64,000 nt of DNA. Source: Chitinophagales bacterium. Its GTDB lineage: Bacteria > Bacteroidota > Bacteroidia > Chitinophagales > Saprospiraceae. Shown one piece after another: positions 25,704-35,274 of the stretch (position 1 is its first letter; each line of letters begins with the position of its first letter). The notes under the pieces are model-generated. The model was not told where the DNA came from and ran no database searches. It worked only from the letters and a program-made list of their open reading frames with translations. Made by a program: the position numbers and the translations under genes. The stretch is from assembly GCA_017303475.1 (NCBI GenBank), contig JAFLBO010000004.1, positions 1-64,000 of the forward strand, in the 5' to 3' direction.

Positions 25704-26684
25704 TCACCCGCCAATGGCAATCATGCTGCGGTTTTGGAGCTTATCTGCTTCAATGTGGTCGTAATCGGCGCGGAGTTGGCCGCCGAGGGCTTCTTCTTTG
25801 AGGTCGAGGCAATATTGGATGAGGGGCACGATGTCTTCGCCTTTGCGCAATGCGCCGAGCAGGTCTACTTCGGAGCGGGAGAACAGGCAGTTTTTCATTT
25901 TCCCGTCGGCAGTGAGGCGCATGCGGTTGCAGCCAGCGCAAAAGGGTTCGCTCATGGTGCTGATGATGGCGAAAGTGCCTTTATGGCCGTACACCTGGTA
26001 TTTGCGGGCGGTATCGTTTTTACCGTCGCGCAGTTTTTCAAAATCGAACCTCGTGCCTATTTGTTCAAGGATTTGTGCGGCTGGGAAAACCCGGTCGTGT
26101 TCCCACTGATTACCTTGGAAAGGCATAAATTCAATAAAACGGGTGTGAATGGGCATGTCACGGGTGAGGGCCACAAAATCAGGCAATTCCTGTTCGTTTA
26201 CCCCTTTCATCACCACGGTGTTGAGTTTTACATGCAAACCACTTTCAACCAGCATTTCGAGGTTGCGCCATACTTTATGCCAGTTATCGCGCCTGGTAAG
26301 GGCAAAAAAGGTTTCCGGATGCAGGGTGTCCAGACTCACGTTGAGCGAGCGTATGCCCGCGCGCAGGAATTGATCCAGAAACTGATCGGCCAGTACGGCG
26401 TTGGTGGTAATGGTGAGCTCAACCGGAAGGGCCGACAGGCGTTCGATGATGTCGGCAGCTTCTTTGCGTACCAGGGGTTCGCCGCCGGTGAGCCGGATTT
26501 TTCGCACGCCGTGGTCCACAAAAATCCGGGCCATGATCTCTATTTCTTCGGCCGACATCAGGCTGCTGTGGGGCATACACTTGATATGCTCATCAGGCAT
26601 ACAATACGAGCAACGCAGGTTGCAGGAATCCGTCAGGGAAATCCGCAGGTAATCGTGCACGCGATGGAAGCGATCGGTGAGCAT
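25704..26684 (-). CDS. moaA: GTP 3',8-cyclase MoaA (radical SAM)
   Basis: 326 residues from ATG 26684, which gives the family start (MLTDRFHRVHDYLRISLTD). The radical-SAM cluster is C21, C25, C28 in CNLRCSYC. The second iron-sulfur site is CAGCNRMRLTADGKMKNC near the C-terminus, and the C-terminal Gly-Gly (MIAIGG) needed for activity is present. It makes 3',8-cyclo-H2-GTP, the first step of molybdenum-cofactor synthesis. MoaC, which acts next, and MobA are not encoded in the window. Confidence 0.96.
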   Translation of the reverse strand: MLTDRFHRVHDYLRISLTDSCNLRCSYCMPDEHIKCMPHSSLMSAEEIEIMARIFVDHGVRKIRLTGGEPLVRKEAADIIERLSALPVELTITTNAVLADQFLDQFLRAGIRSLNVSLDTLHPETFFALTRRDNWHKVWRNLEMLVESGLHVKLNTVVMKGVNEQELPDFVALTRDMPIHTRFIEFMPFQGNQWEHDRVFPAAQILEQIGTRFDFEKLRDGKNDTARKYQVYGHKGTFAIISTMSEPFCAGCNRMRLTADGKMKNCLFSRSEVDLLGALRKGEDIVPLIQYCLDLKEEALGGQLRADYDHIEADKLQNRSMIAIGG

Positions 26685-26803
26685 AGTAATGGTGAGGGCT
26701 TTCAGAAACAACTTTCTGTGGGGTAAAGTTCGAAAGTTTTGGGCTATTGAGTACGGAGAATCGTTGGAGGGCGTATATTAGAGGCTCAGAGGGTATTTTT
26801 ATT

Positions 26804-26915
26804 TTTACCGCAAAGACGCGGAATTTTTTTACCGCGGAGACGCAGAGGCGCGGAGAAACGCCTCTCTGCGCCTCTGTGTCTCCGCGGTGAAAAGAACTCC
26901 GCGCCTCTGCGGTAA
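26804..26915. repeat. nested hairpins of the CCGCGGAGACGCAGAGG family
   Basis: Inner arms ACCGCGGAGACGCAGAGGCG and CGCCTCTGTGTCTCCGCGGT-like, inside an outer pair TTTTTACCGCAAAGACGCGG and CCGCGCCTCTGCGGTAAA. The element lies in the divergent spacer between moaA and the acetyltransferase, where a terminator is not expected. Confidence 0.85.
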
Positions 26916-26945
26916 ACAAAAACGCTATACTCCCTCAACTGACAC

Positions 26946-27467
26946 ATGAATCAATCACCCGGCATCCTGCGCATCACCCTTCAGGATCTCCCATTGCTCC
27001 AAAAAATTGGTCGCGAAACCTTTTACGAATCTTTCGCCTCCGTCAATACCCCGGAAAACATGCAGCATTACCTGGATCAAAGTTTTTCAGAAGCTGCGCT
27101 TGCGGAGGAGTTGTCCCATCCGGATATGGCTTATTATTTTGCCCTGATGGATGGGGAGCCGGTTGGCTATTTGAAACTGAATTTTGGGGCGGCGCAAACG
27201 GATATTCAGGACGATGCCTCGGTTGAAATACAACGGATTTATGTGCGCCAGGCATATCAGGGACAAAAGGTCGGGCAGTTTTTATTTGAACATGCGCTGG
27301 CTATAGCCCGGCAGCGCGGAGCGGAATACATCTGGCTGGGCGTGTGGGATGGCAACCCGAATGCCATCCGGTTTTACGAACGGAATGGCTTCGTTACCTT
27401 CGGGCAACATGAATTCATGCTAGGAGACGACAGGCAGCGGGACTGGCTGATGCGATTGGATTTGTGA
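26946..27467 (+). CDS. GNAT family N-acetyltransferase
   Basis: 173 residues. GNAT fold with motif A around IYVRQAYQGQKVGQFLFEHA (acetyl-CoA pyrophosphate loop QxxGxG form) and motif B WLGVWDGNPNAIRFYERNGF. It belongs to the group that acetylates small amines, polyamines or protein N-termini; substrate unknown. The start ATG is 31 bp after a hairpin element. Confidence 0.9.
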   Translation: MNQSPGILRITLQDLPLLQKIGRETFYESFASVNTPENMQHYLDQSFSEAALAEELSHPDMAYYFALMDGEPVGYLKLNFGAAQTDIQDDASVEIQRIYVRQAYQGQKVGQFLFEHALAIARQRGAEYIWLGVWDGNPNAIRFYERNGFVTFGQHEFMLGDDRQRDWLMRLDL

Positions 27468-27498
27468 TGAAATAGTTTATTTATAGAAATACAGTGCC

Positions 27499-28056
27499 AT
27501 GCTCAAAAAACTCTTCCAGGGTTTCGTCCTTTTTCTGGTGCTTCTGATTCCGTTCAGAGGCCAGGTATATCGCTGCCTGGTAACCTATGAAGCCATAGGA
27601 AAAAGGCCCAATATTGCCATTACCAACCAAAAATTGATAGATGCGATAGAACGAAAGTCGCAAAACAAACCCTCCAATGCCGAACAGTTAATGTCGGTAG
27701 CCATGGACATAACCTGCGATCACCTGCAGTTTACCTTTGCTCAGGCGCCTTCCGACCCCAACACACTGGTAGAAACGCATCAGGCAAACTGCGTTGGATA
27801 CTCCGCTATGTTTCAATCGGTGGTGCAATACATCATACGCAAATACCAGCTGGACCAACAGTGGCAAACCCAACACCTCATTGGCAAATTATATGTTTGC
27901 GGTGTGGATATTCACCCGTATTTCGACACACCGTTTTTCAGGGACCATGATTTTAACCTCATCAAAAATCTGGAAACCGGACAGATCTTGTATGCAGACC
28001 CCAGCACCGGAGATTACCTGTGGATTCCTGTAGTGGATGGTCGTTCAAACTATTAG
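27499..28056 (+). CDS. signal-anchored transglutaminase/papain-like protein
   Basis: 185 residues, with an N-terminal hydrophobic segment (about 5-20). A possible Cys-His-Asp triad is visible: C98 in HQANCVGYSAMF, H150 in FFRDHDFNLI, D167 in YADPSTGDY, in the order and spacing of bacterial transglutaminase-like cysteine peptidases. This is inference from motif only; no close family was recognised. It follows the acetyltransferase by 31 bp and may be co-transcribed. Confidence 0.5.
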   Translation: MLKKLFQGFVLFLVLLIPFRGQVYRCLVTYEAIGKRPNIAITNQKLIDAIERKSQNKPSNAEQLMSVAMDITCDHLQFTFAQAPSDPNTLVETHQANCVGYSAMFQSVVQYIIRKYQLDQQWQTQHLIGKLYVCGVDIHPYFDTPFFRDHDFNLIKNLETGQILYADPSTGDYLWIPVVDGRSNY

Positions 28057-28171
28057 ACTGTATGACATTTCAGGCAACAAATCTCATAAAATGTCACGGC
28101 TACGCCATTCTGCCACAACAATCACATCATATCGCCCTTTGGGAATATTGAAGCGCAAAAGGCTGACCCTC

Positions 28172-28206
28172 CCCCCTCCGCGTCTCCGCGCCTCCGCGGT
28201 AAAAAA
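28172..28206. repeat. single arm of the CGCGGAGACGCAGAGG family
   Basis: CCTCCGCGTCTCCGCGCCTC followed by CGCGGTAAAAAAA is one arm of the hairpin seen at 26804, without a partner nearby. It lies between convergent genes. Confidence 0.65.
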
Positions 28207-28226
28207 ACTCCTTAAACTCATTTACC

Positions 28227-31200
28227 TCACCTCAACAACGTCACGTCGCCCTTCAAAAACACCACCTGCCCGTCAATGAACACCACCTCGGCAGTCCATA
28301 CAAATACGCCGGGGTTCATTGGGTCTCCCCGAAAATCGCCGTGCCAGCCGGAAGATTCCAGGTTGGTTGGAAAATGAAATGCCTGAAACAAATGTTCACC
28401 CCACCTGCTGTACACATGCAAATACCGGATCTCCTTCACCGAGGTATCTGAGTAAATGGTGAAATAATCGTTCTCTCCATCATCATTTGGCGTAAACACA
28501 TTGGGCACATAAATCCGCCGCTTGGGTATCACCCGGTAGCACAACTCATCCTCCGCCTCGCAACCTTGTTTGCTGCGCACCAGCACCCGCTCACAACCAT
28601 TTTCCAGCGGAAAAAACTGAATTTGATCACAATCCGGACACTGCTGCGTCAGACCATCTCCGCTCCAACTGTAATCCAGGATATCCTGAGGTGCAATGTT
28701 CGTTTGCGCCACCAAAAGTATCTCTTCCCCAAGCAGTACGGTTTGATCCAAGCCCAGACTCACCTCAGGATACAACTTCACCGTCACCGTTTCTGATGCC
28801 GTGGCCGTGCAGGCATGCACATCCTGCACCGTAATGCTGTACTCGCCCTGATCCAGTCCGTCAATAAAATCGCCGCTTTCTCCGGTACTCCATACATACT
28901 GATACGGCCCCACTCCGCCGGAGGCCTTGGCCGTACAGCTGCCATCGGTGATGCCCGGACAAGATACCGGCAAAGCCAGGGCATCCAGCGCCAGGGGCAG
29001 CGGCTGATCTACCCACACCTGGGCAGTATGTAAACATTGCTGCGCATCTGTTATACTCAAAGAATACCAGCCCGAAGCCAGTCCACTGAGTTGTGCCGTG
29101 GTTTGACCCGTATGCCACAGATAACTGTAAGGCGGGGTGCCGCCACTGGCCCCGGCCATTGCCGTCCCGCTGGCTGCTCCGTGGCAATCGGCAGATACCG
29201 AACTGGTGCTCACCAACACGGCCGTGGGTTCCAGCACCTGGGCCATTGCGCTCAGGCTGCAACCATGCGCATCGGTGGCCGTTACCTGGTAAGTGCCTGC
29301 CGGGAGGTTTTGGGCCATGATTCCTGTTTGGCCATTGCTCCATACATACTGATACGGTGGCGTGCCTCCTGCCGGCAAAACCGTGGCGCTTCCATTGGTT
29401 CCGCCAAAGCAGGAGGTATGCACGGGCGTCACGGCTGTTTGCAAGGCAGCCGGTTCGGTCACTGCGGCATTGGCGGTGGCCGTGCAGCCATTGGCATCGG
29501 TAATGATGAAGTTGTAATCGCCGGCCGGCAAATTGCCCACCGAAGGGCCGTTGTGTTCGGTACTCCACCAAATATCGTAAGGCCCGGTACCGCCTGTCAC
29601 CTGCACATTCAACCAGCCGTCTGCCGTTCCCGCGCAAGATGCCGCCCCGGATTGCAGGGTCCATTCCAGCATCTCTGGCTGCTCCACCGTTACCTCAAGG
29701 GCATAAGTGCAGCCATTTGCATCGGTGGCGGTAACCGCGTAAGCGCCAGCGCTTAATCCGGCCACCTGTGCCGTGGTTTCCCCGGTTTGCCAGCTGTAGG
29801 CGTACGGCGCAGTGCCGCCGCTAACCTGTACCCAGGCTGTTCCATTGGCCCCGGCAAAACAGTCGGTGGTGTCTGCGCCGGCCGTTACCAGCAAGATGGG
29901 CGGTTCCGGCGCCATGGTCTGCTGGATGGTGCTGCAGCCGTTGGCATCTGTAACGGTTACCTGGTATTGCCCGGCGCTCAGGGTGTTGATCTGGCTGCCT
30001 GTTTCCCCATTATTCCACACAAAGGTGTACGGCGCTACCCCGCCCTGGGCAGCTACCTGGGCGCTGGCATCGCTGCCGGCAAAGCAGGAAACCCCGGTTG
30101 CGCTGGCCGTGGATGTCAGCAAGGGTGGCTCCGTGACCAATCCATCAACTACGGCTGTGCAGCCATTGGCATCGCTGAGGGTAACGCTGAAGGGCCCGGC
30201 TGAAAGCCCTGCCACCTGCTGACTGGTTTGCCCCAAATGCCACAGGTACGTGTACGCGCCCGCACCGCCCGCGCCCGTCGCAAGCGCCGAGCCGTTTTGA
30301 CCGCCAAAACAGGAAACGGCTGTGGCCGTAGCGCCGGCTGTCAGCAGCGGCGGATCGCTCAGGGTAGCGCTGGCTGTTGCCGTACAACCCTGCGCGTCGG
30401 TGGTGGTAACGGTATAGGTTCCGGCTGGAATATTTCCCAGTTGCGGACCGTTTTGCCCCGTATTCCATTGAAAATCATAGCCTCCTGTGCCTCCCTGGGC
30501 AGCAGCATTGAGTATGCCGTTGCTGCCTCCGGCACAGGAAATGCCCCCGCCCGAAGTGGTTGCAGCAAGCTGTGGAGGATCGTTGAGGGTAATGGTTTGT
30601 ACATCGGTACAGCCGTTGGTATCGGTTGCGCTAACGGTATATACGCCAGCTCCCAGGCTGCTTGCAGCTGGACCGTTATCTCCATTGCTCCAGACAAAAG
30701 TGTAGGGAGCTGTACCGCCTGAAGCCGTAGCCAGGGCGATGCCATCTTGTCCGCCAAAACAACTGGCGGCTTGTCCGCTTGCGAGCGCTTGCACTGGCGC
30801 AGGAGCCGAAACCGACAGGGTTTGCTGGCCCGTGCAGCCCTGTGCATCCGTAACTGTAAACGAGTACTGCCCAGGGGCTAACCCGGAAACAGACATGGTT
30901 GAATCGCCGGTATTCCAAACAAAAGCAAATGGCGCCACGCCGCTGAGCGATGCCGCCTGTGCCGTGCCATTGCTTTGTCCGGCACAAAGCGCATCAGTGG
31001 CGACGCCTTGCACCTGTAGTGGCGGTCGTTCGGCCATGCGAACAATTTGGGAGGCTACCCTGCAGTTGGGTAGCAGCAGGTTGGCCGTTGCGGAAGTCAC
31101 CAGCAGGCGGTATATTGCTGCGGATTGCGGGTTGGGCACCGTTAGCACCAGACTATTGGCGCCCGGAATATCCTGCCAGTCGCCGTTTTCCAGGATTTGC

Positions 31201-31952
31201 CATTGAAAAGCGGGGTTGGCATAAGGCGCATAGGCCAGTTGTGCCGGAATATCGGTGGCCACACCGGCACAAAACCAGACGGTATCCTGCACTATGATTT
31301 CCGGTCCGCAGGCGCGGAAAGAGATATTATCCAGCGCCAGATCATTCCCATAACCGCCGGGCGCGTTGTTGCGCATGCCCAGCGTAACGGAGGTTTGCCC
31401 GGGGGCTGTGGTAAACGAAAAACGCACCGTATGCCATTGGGCATCAATGGGTATATCGCCCGTTTCGCAGTAGGCCACGCTGTCTATAATAAACGTCAGG
31501 TTGGGTTTGATGGAGGAGGGCTGATTGGTTTCAAAGATGTTGATGACATCAATTGAAAATTCATAAAGCGTGTTCTCGCAAACCGGAACCGTGTTTTGAA
31601 AAAACATACCGGGTGGGTAGGAGGCATTCACCACCATCATGTAGCCATTGGGCTCCGGACCATTGTCTTCGATATTGATCCAGACATCGGCAGCAAACCA
31701 GCCCCAGGGACCCGTATGGTTGGAAATGGTGTAATAACCGTCGTTGGGTGGCGGATTGGTTTGGTAAATATATCCCGGCGCCAAACCCGGATCTACCGGC
31801 ACCACATTGGGCAATCCCGACCCGAAATCGCCGTTGGGGTAAATATTCTCGCCCAAAGTGCCTTTGCAACCGCTGATGCAGTTGGACAGCAACGTTTGCG
31901 CGGCCACAGGCAGGCAAAGCCAGCATAGGATAACAGGTAAAAGTTGCTTCAA
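28227..31952 (-). CDS. giant SprB-repeat T9SS surface protein
   Basis: 1241 residues. Signal peptide (1-18). An N-terminal domain (about 25-215) looks like a carbohydrate-binding-module-type jelly roll, followed by an Ig-like segment (about 215-310). Ten SprB repeats of about 75 residues follow, each with a Cys-x-GG-x-(N/D)G opening (SCFGGQNG) and GxYxVxxTDANGC end. The C-terminus (RIYVPNVFTPNDDGENDYFT, ending FLKGDVTLLR) is a gliding-motility CHU_C sorting domain, the same type as in the gene at the left edge. SprB of F. johnsoniae is the mobile gliding adhesin. Likely role here: surface adhesin or gliding component. Confidence 0.88.
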   Translation of the reverse strand: MKQLLPVILCWLCLPVAAQTLLSNCISGCKGTLGENIYPNGDFGSGLPNVVPVDPGLAPGYIYQTNPPPNDGYYTISNHTGPWGWFAADVWINIEDNGPEPNGYMMVVNASYPPGMFFQNTVPVCENTLYEFSIDVINIFETNQPSSIKPNLTFIIDSVAYCETGDIPIDAQWHTVRFSFTTAPGQTSVTLGMRNNAPGGYGNDLALDNISFRACGPEIIVQDTVWFCAGVATDIPAQLAYAPYANPAFQWQILENGDWQDIPGANSLVLTVPNPQSAAIYRLLVTSATANLLLPNCRVASQIVRMAERPPLQVQGVATDALCAGQSNGTAQAASLSGVAPFAFVWNTGDSTMSVSGLAPGQYSFTVTDAQGCTGQQTLSVSAPAPVQALASGQAASCFGGQDGIALATASGGTAPYTFVWSNGDNGPAASSLGAGVYTVSATDTNGCTDVQTITLNDPPQLAATTSGGGISCAGGSNGILNAAAQGGTGGYDFQWNTGQNGPQLGNIPAGTYTVTTTDAQGCTATASATLSDPPLLTAGATATAVSCFGGQNGSALATGAGGAGAYTYLWHLGQTSQQVAGLSAGPFSVTLSDANGCTAVVDGLVTEPPLLTSTASATGVSCFAGSDASAQVAAQGGVAPYTFVWNNGETGSQINTLSAGQYQVTVTDANGCSTIQQTMAPEPPILLVTAGADTTDCFAGANGTAWVQVSGGTAPYAYSWQTGETTAQVAGLSAGAYAVTATDANGCTYALEVTVEQPEMLEWTLQSGAASCAGTADGWLNVQVTGGTGPYDIWWSTEHNGPSVGNLPAGDYNFIITDANGCTATANAAVTEPAALQTAVTPVHTSCFGGTNGSATVLPAGGTPPYQYVWSNGQTGIMAQNLPAGTYQVTATDAHGCSLSAMAQVLEPTAVLVSTSSVSADCHGAASGTAMAGASGGTPPYSYLWHTGQTTAQLSGLASGWYSLSITDAQQCLHTAQVWVDQPLPLALDALALPVSCPGITDGSCTAKASGGVGPYQYVWSTGESGDFIDGLDQGEYSITVQDVHACTATASETVTVKLYPEVSLGLDQTVLLGEEILLVAQTNIAPQDILDYSWSGDGLTQQCPDCDQIQFFPLENGCERVLVRSKQGCEAEDELCYRVIPKRRIYVPNVFTPNDDGENDYFTIYSDTSVKEIRYLHVYSRWGEHLFQAFHFPTNLESSGWHGDFRGDPMNPGVFVWTAEVVFIDGQVVFLKGDVTLLR

Positions 31953-32008
31953 ATTCGGTTCGTTTTGCAGTGTACAGACGGATTAAAATGAAGGGGCGAG
32001 TGTTTTTT

Positions 32009-32069
32009 CACCGCAGAGACGCGGAGGCGCTGAGAGGATGGTTCTCAGCGCCTCCGCGCCTCTGCGGTG
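32009..32069. repeat. hairpin of the CGCAGAGACGCGGAGGCG family
   Basis: Two 28-bp arms (32009-32036 and 32042-32069) with two mismatches around a 5-nt loop, between two same-strand T9SS cargo genes. Confidence 0.85.
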
Positions 32070-32154
32070 AATTATAAGGGCCGACAAAATTAAAATTATT
32101 GAGCAACAATTACTGGAATCGCAGAAAAATATTGGGCAAAAACGAAAACATGCT

Positions 32155-35154
32155 TTAGCGCTTAATCACTTCTTTCACAAATTCAACAGCACCTGTATCA
32201 TCCTGGATCTGGAGTAAGTAAATACCTGCTGCCAGGTTGTAAAGGTTAAGTCTGTATTCAGATGCCGCAGTTTGCTCACGGATAACGACCCTGCCAGCTT
32301 TATCTGATAATATCAAATGCCAGGTTTGTTCTGGGACAGGCAATTCCAATTGTACCCATTCTGTTGCCGGGTTAGGATACAGCAGTACAGCCGTTACTTC
32401 GGCTCCGGTATTGTGCGTAGAAACCATGTACTCCACCACTATTTCGTACACGATGGTACAGCCATTTTTGTCTGTTATGGTGACGATATAAGAACTGGCC
32501 TGCAAATCTTCTATAGTCTGCATAGTGCTTCCGGTACTCCAAAGAAATTCGTAGGGTGATTTTCCACCTTGTACCGCCAATACCGCGGCTTCGCCATTGG
32601 GAGGGTTGTTTTGTGTTTGAGCTACAGCTGTGGTGATAGCCCAAAGGGAATCCGGCTGGGTCATGGGCGGATAGGCAAAGGACGCCGTACAACCGTATAC
32701 ATCAGAAACGGTTACGGCATAGGCGCCCGGCTCAAGGGGTTGCGCCAGAGAATCTGTTCCAGCCCATCCCTGCCACTGCCAGGTAAAGGGCGCTGCACCG
32801 GTAACCGGCGTAGCCGACAACCACCCCGTTTCTCCATAGCAGGGTATGGCCTGACCGTTCACCAACAGGGTAATCAGCCCTTGCAGACTAATTTGCGCCG
32901 AGGCAGAATCCTGACAACCGTGCGCATCCGTAACCGTGAGGGCATACTGCCCCGGCCCGAGCTGCGATACAAAAGAGGTATCCGGAGCGGTGGGCAGCCA
33001 TTGGTGTTGGTACGGTGGGGTGCCGCCGCTCACGCCTGAAGTAAGTGTTCCGCCCAGCGTAGCGCCGCACTGTACATCTGTGGATGTGAGGGCAAGCTCT
33101 GGTACAGGCGCTATACCAACCTGCAAAGTATCTTTGATTTGCCGGCCGCTGCCATCTGTAATGGTGAGCCGATAAGGGCCTGGCGGCAATCCGTTTAGCT
33201 CCGGGCCATTGCCCGCAGCAGGATCCCACTGATAGGTATATGGCTCGCAGCCGTATGCCGGACTGACAGTGATGCTGCCATTGGAGGCGCCAGTGCAGGC
33301 CGGTTTGATGAGTGGTTCTGCCGCCTGCACAAATGCAGGAGCCTCGTAGACCCCAATATCCACCACCCCTTCCAGTATGCGCGGATTACCCGCGAGGTCT
33401 GTTAGCAGCCCGGCCGCCGCCACATTACTGCCTGCATTGATCAGCGGCGAACAGGGCAGCAGGGTGTAATCACCCGCTGCGGTATCCCGAAACAAAGGGT
33501 CAATACCGGAGAGATTGCCCGGACCGCAGGTGACGTTGGGAAGTTGGTCGTTACAATCAAAAAATCCGAAACTGTTATGTGAAAGAAAAACGGACTTTGT
33601 ATCACTATTAAACAGAGACCATCTTGATAAACTATCTGTGATTATACTATTAGAAAGTAAAAAAGTATCACTTCCGGGGTTTAAAAATCCATCATAATAA
33701 TTTCCGTACCGCTCTTCAAACAAAAACGCACAATTTGTAATTTCAAAATGTTTAGTTCCAATAGTAGAAAAAAGGCCGGATTCAGTAGTGGTTTTATTCT
33801 TTAAAAACAGTGAGTTGGAAATATAGTTTTTAGGGGTATCTCCCATTAATCCCATTACGCCCAAATTTATGCATTCGTTCGACTGAAAAGTTGAGTATGA
33901 TAGTTTATTGTTTATAAAGTTGGATGTTCGAAATAAGGTTGGGGCATAGTTCCCGTCAAGTGTCAAGTTCTCCACAGCCAGATCTGCGAATGCAACCGTT
34001 AAAATGACAGTATTTTGAGAAGTATTATTGTTCTCAATTACCAACTTTTTCAATATCATATGGCAGGTGAAACTGCTTATTTGGTCTGCATTTACCAGAG
34101 TATTAATTTCTTCTCCCGGCATTGATTTATGTTCCAAAAATTGGCACCCATCTATCACCACATCGCCATTCAAGTCGTTACCGTTGAGGAACAGTTTTAG
34201 GGCGGCAGCATCTGGCGCAACATTGGCTTTAAAGTCGCATCCCTTAATGGAAATATGGCTTAAACCATTTTTTCCGGTTGCTAAAAACACTGCCCCTCCG
34301 GCATTAGAAGCACGGTTCCGTTCAAATATGCAAGATACTACGGACACTCTATTGGGGCCATTGCTATCAGCATAATACAAGCCGCCGCCGCTGTTGGCGC
34401 GATTGTGTTCAAACACACAGCTTTCTAGTTCATTCCCCTGTTCTTTCCAACTGCCGCCAAAACGAGCCATACCTCCGCCATTGACGGCTGCGTGGTTTTC
34501 TTCAAAACGACAGTCTATAAACCTGGGCGCTACGCCCGCCATGGAAGCGCCGTTGGTCATTGCGCCACCGCCAAACGACAAGGAGCTGTTGCGCCAAAAC
34601 CGGCAGTGCCGAATGGTAGCAAGCGCATCCCAATTCCCGGCCTCTATGTACAAACCGCCCCCGCAAATGGCTCTGTGGCGGCTGCCGCTGGACGCCGGTT
34701 CATCGTCTGCGCGGCCAAAACACAGGGTAAATCCATCCACAACGGTATTGGTATCCGGTTGAAAAAGATACATCACATTGAGGCTGTTGTCGGTGCTGTC
34801 GCCCTGTACCCCGATATCGCCGCTGAGCATGCTGACATGAGTGGTCCAGTCACGCTGTTCTACAGCGGTTTCATTGCCGGCAAATCCGCCGTATACTTGC
34901 ACACCGCTTTTAGGTTCAAAGGAGATATTCCTTACGGTATCGGCGGTAGGGTAATAAACCCCTTCGGCCACCCAGACTTCATCGCCGGCCACGGCTATCT
35001 GCAGCGCGGCCTGAAGATCGGTAAAAGCATCCGCCCAGGAAACGCCGGTATTGGCCCCGGTAGCTGCCGCCCTGACATAATACCGGTTTTGGGCCTGGAT
35101 GATGGAAGTCGAGAATAAGGCGGTGTATATGGAGAGTAAAAGTAGATATTTCAT
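32155..35154 (-). CDS. T9SS cargo: right-handed beta-helix with SprB-like repeats
   Basis: 999 residues from ATG 35154, where a signal peptide begins (MKYLLLLSIYTALF, cleavage near IIQAQ). Residues about 22-420 form a parallel beta-helix of the surface polysaccharide or choice-of-anchor Q type (VSWADAFTDLQAAL; repeated FxxNxAxxGGGxY turns). Next a closing segment (GNPRILEGVVDIGVYEAP), then four Ig/SprB-like repeats (about 620-920), then a type A T9SS sorting domain (YPNPATEWVQLELPVPEQTW, ending FVKEVIKR). The middle of the helix region (about 33560-34100) is noticeably AT-richer than the ends. A role in polysaccharide binding or degradation is possible; no catalytic residues were identified. 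Confidence 0.82.
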   Translation of the reverse strand: MKYLLLLSIYTALFSTSIIQAQNRYYVRAAATGANTGVSWADAFTDLQAALQIAVAGDEVWVAEGVYYPTADTVRNISFEPKSGVQVYGGFAGNETAVEQRDWTTHVSMLSGDIGVQGDSTDNSLNVMYLFQPDTNTVVDGFTLCFGRADDEPASSGSRHRAICGGGLYIEAGNWDALATIRHCRFWRNSSLSFGGGAMTNGASMAGVAPRFIDCRFEENHAAVNGGGMARFGGSWKEQGNELESCVFEHNRANSGGGLYYADSNGPNRVSVVSCIFERNRASNAGGAVFLATGKNGLSHISIKGCDFKANVAPDAAALKLFLNGNDLNGDVVIDGCQFLEHKSMPGEEINTLVNADQISSFTCHMILKKLVIENNNTSQNTVILTVAFADLAVENLTLDGNYAPTLFRTSNFINNKLSYSTFQSNECINLGVMGLMGDTPKNYISNSLFLKNKTTTESGLFSTIGTKHFEITNCAFLFEERYGNYYDGFLNPGSDTFLLSNSIITDSLSRWSLFNSDTKSVFLSHNSFGFFDCNDQLPNVTCGPGNLSGIDPLFRDTAAGDYTLLPCSPLINAGSNVAAAGLLTDLAGNPRILEGVVDIGVYEAPAFVQAAEPLIKPACTGASNGSITVSPAYGCEPYTYQWDPAAGNGPELNGLPPGPYRLTITDGSGRQIKDTLQVGIAPVPELALTSTDVQCGATLGGTLTSGVSGGTPPYQHQWLPTAPDTSFVSQLGPGQYALTVTDAHGCQDSASAQISLQGLITLLVNGQAIPCYGETGWLSATPVTGAAPFTWQWQGWAGTDSLAQPLEPGAYAVTVSDVYGCTASFAYPPMTQPDSLWAITTAVAQTQNNPPNGEAAVLAVQGGKSPYEFLWSTGSTMQTIEDLQASSYIVTITDKNGCTIVYEIVVEYMVSTHNTGAEVTAVLLYPNPATEWVQLELPVPEQTWHLILSDKAGRVVIREQTAASEYRLNLYNLAAGIYLLQIQDDTGAVEFVKEVIKR

Positions 35155-35180
35155 GATGGAGGAGATTGGGCTAAGCGTTT

Positions 35181-35255
35181 TTTTACCGCAGAGGCGGAGA
35201 GGCATTGATAATCAATGGCATACACCTATGCGTCTCTCTGCCTCTGCGGTAAAAA
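35181..35255. repeat. hairpin of the ACCGCAGAGG family
   Basis: Arms TTTTACCGCAGAGG and CCTCTGCGGTAAAA with imperfect inner pairing lie in the spacer between two same-strand cargo genes. Confidence 0.75.
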
Positions 35256-35274
35256 TACTTATGAGACTGCCTGT

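Noticed and set aside
25581..26726. 381-codon plus-strand frame opposite moaA
   Set aside because: It is the antisense shadow of moaA and the end of moeA; residue composition is unlike a protein and moaA motifs on the other strand are decisive.
28861..29756. Long frames on both strands inside the SprB-repeat gene
   Set aside because: They come from the repetitive Gly/Thr-rich coding sequence; no start context or domain.
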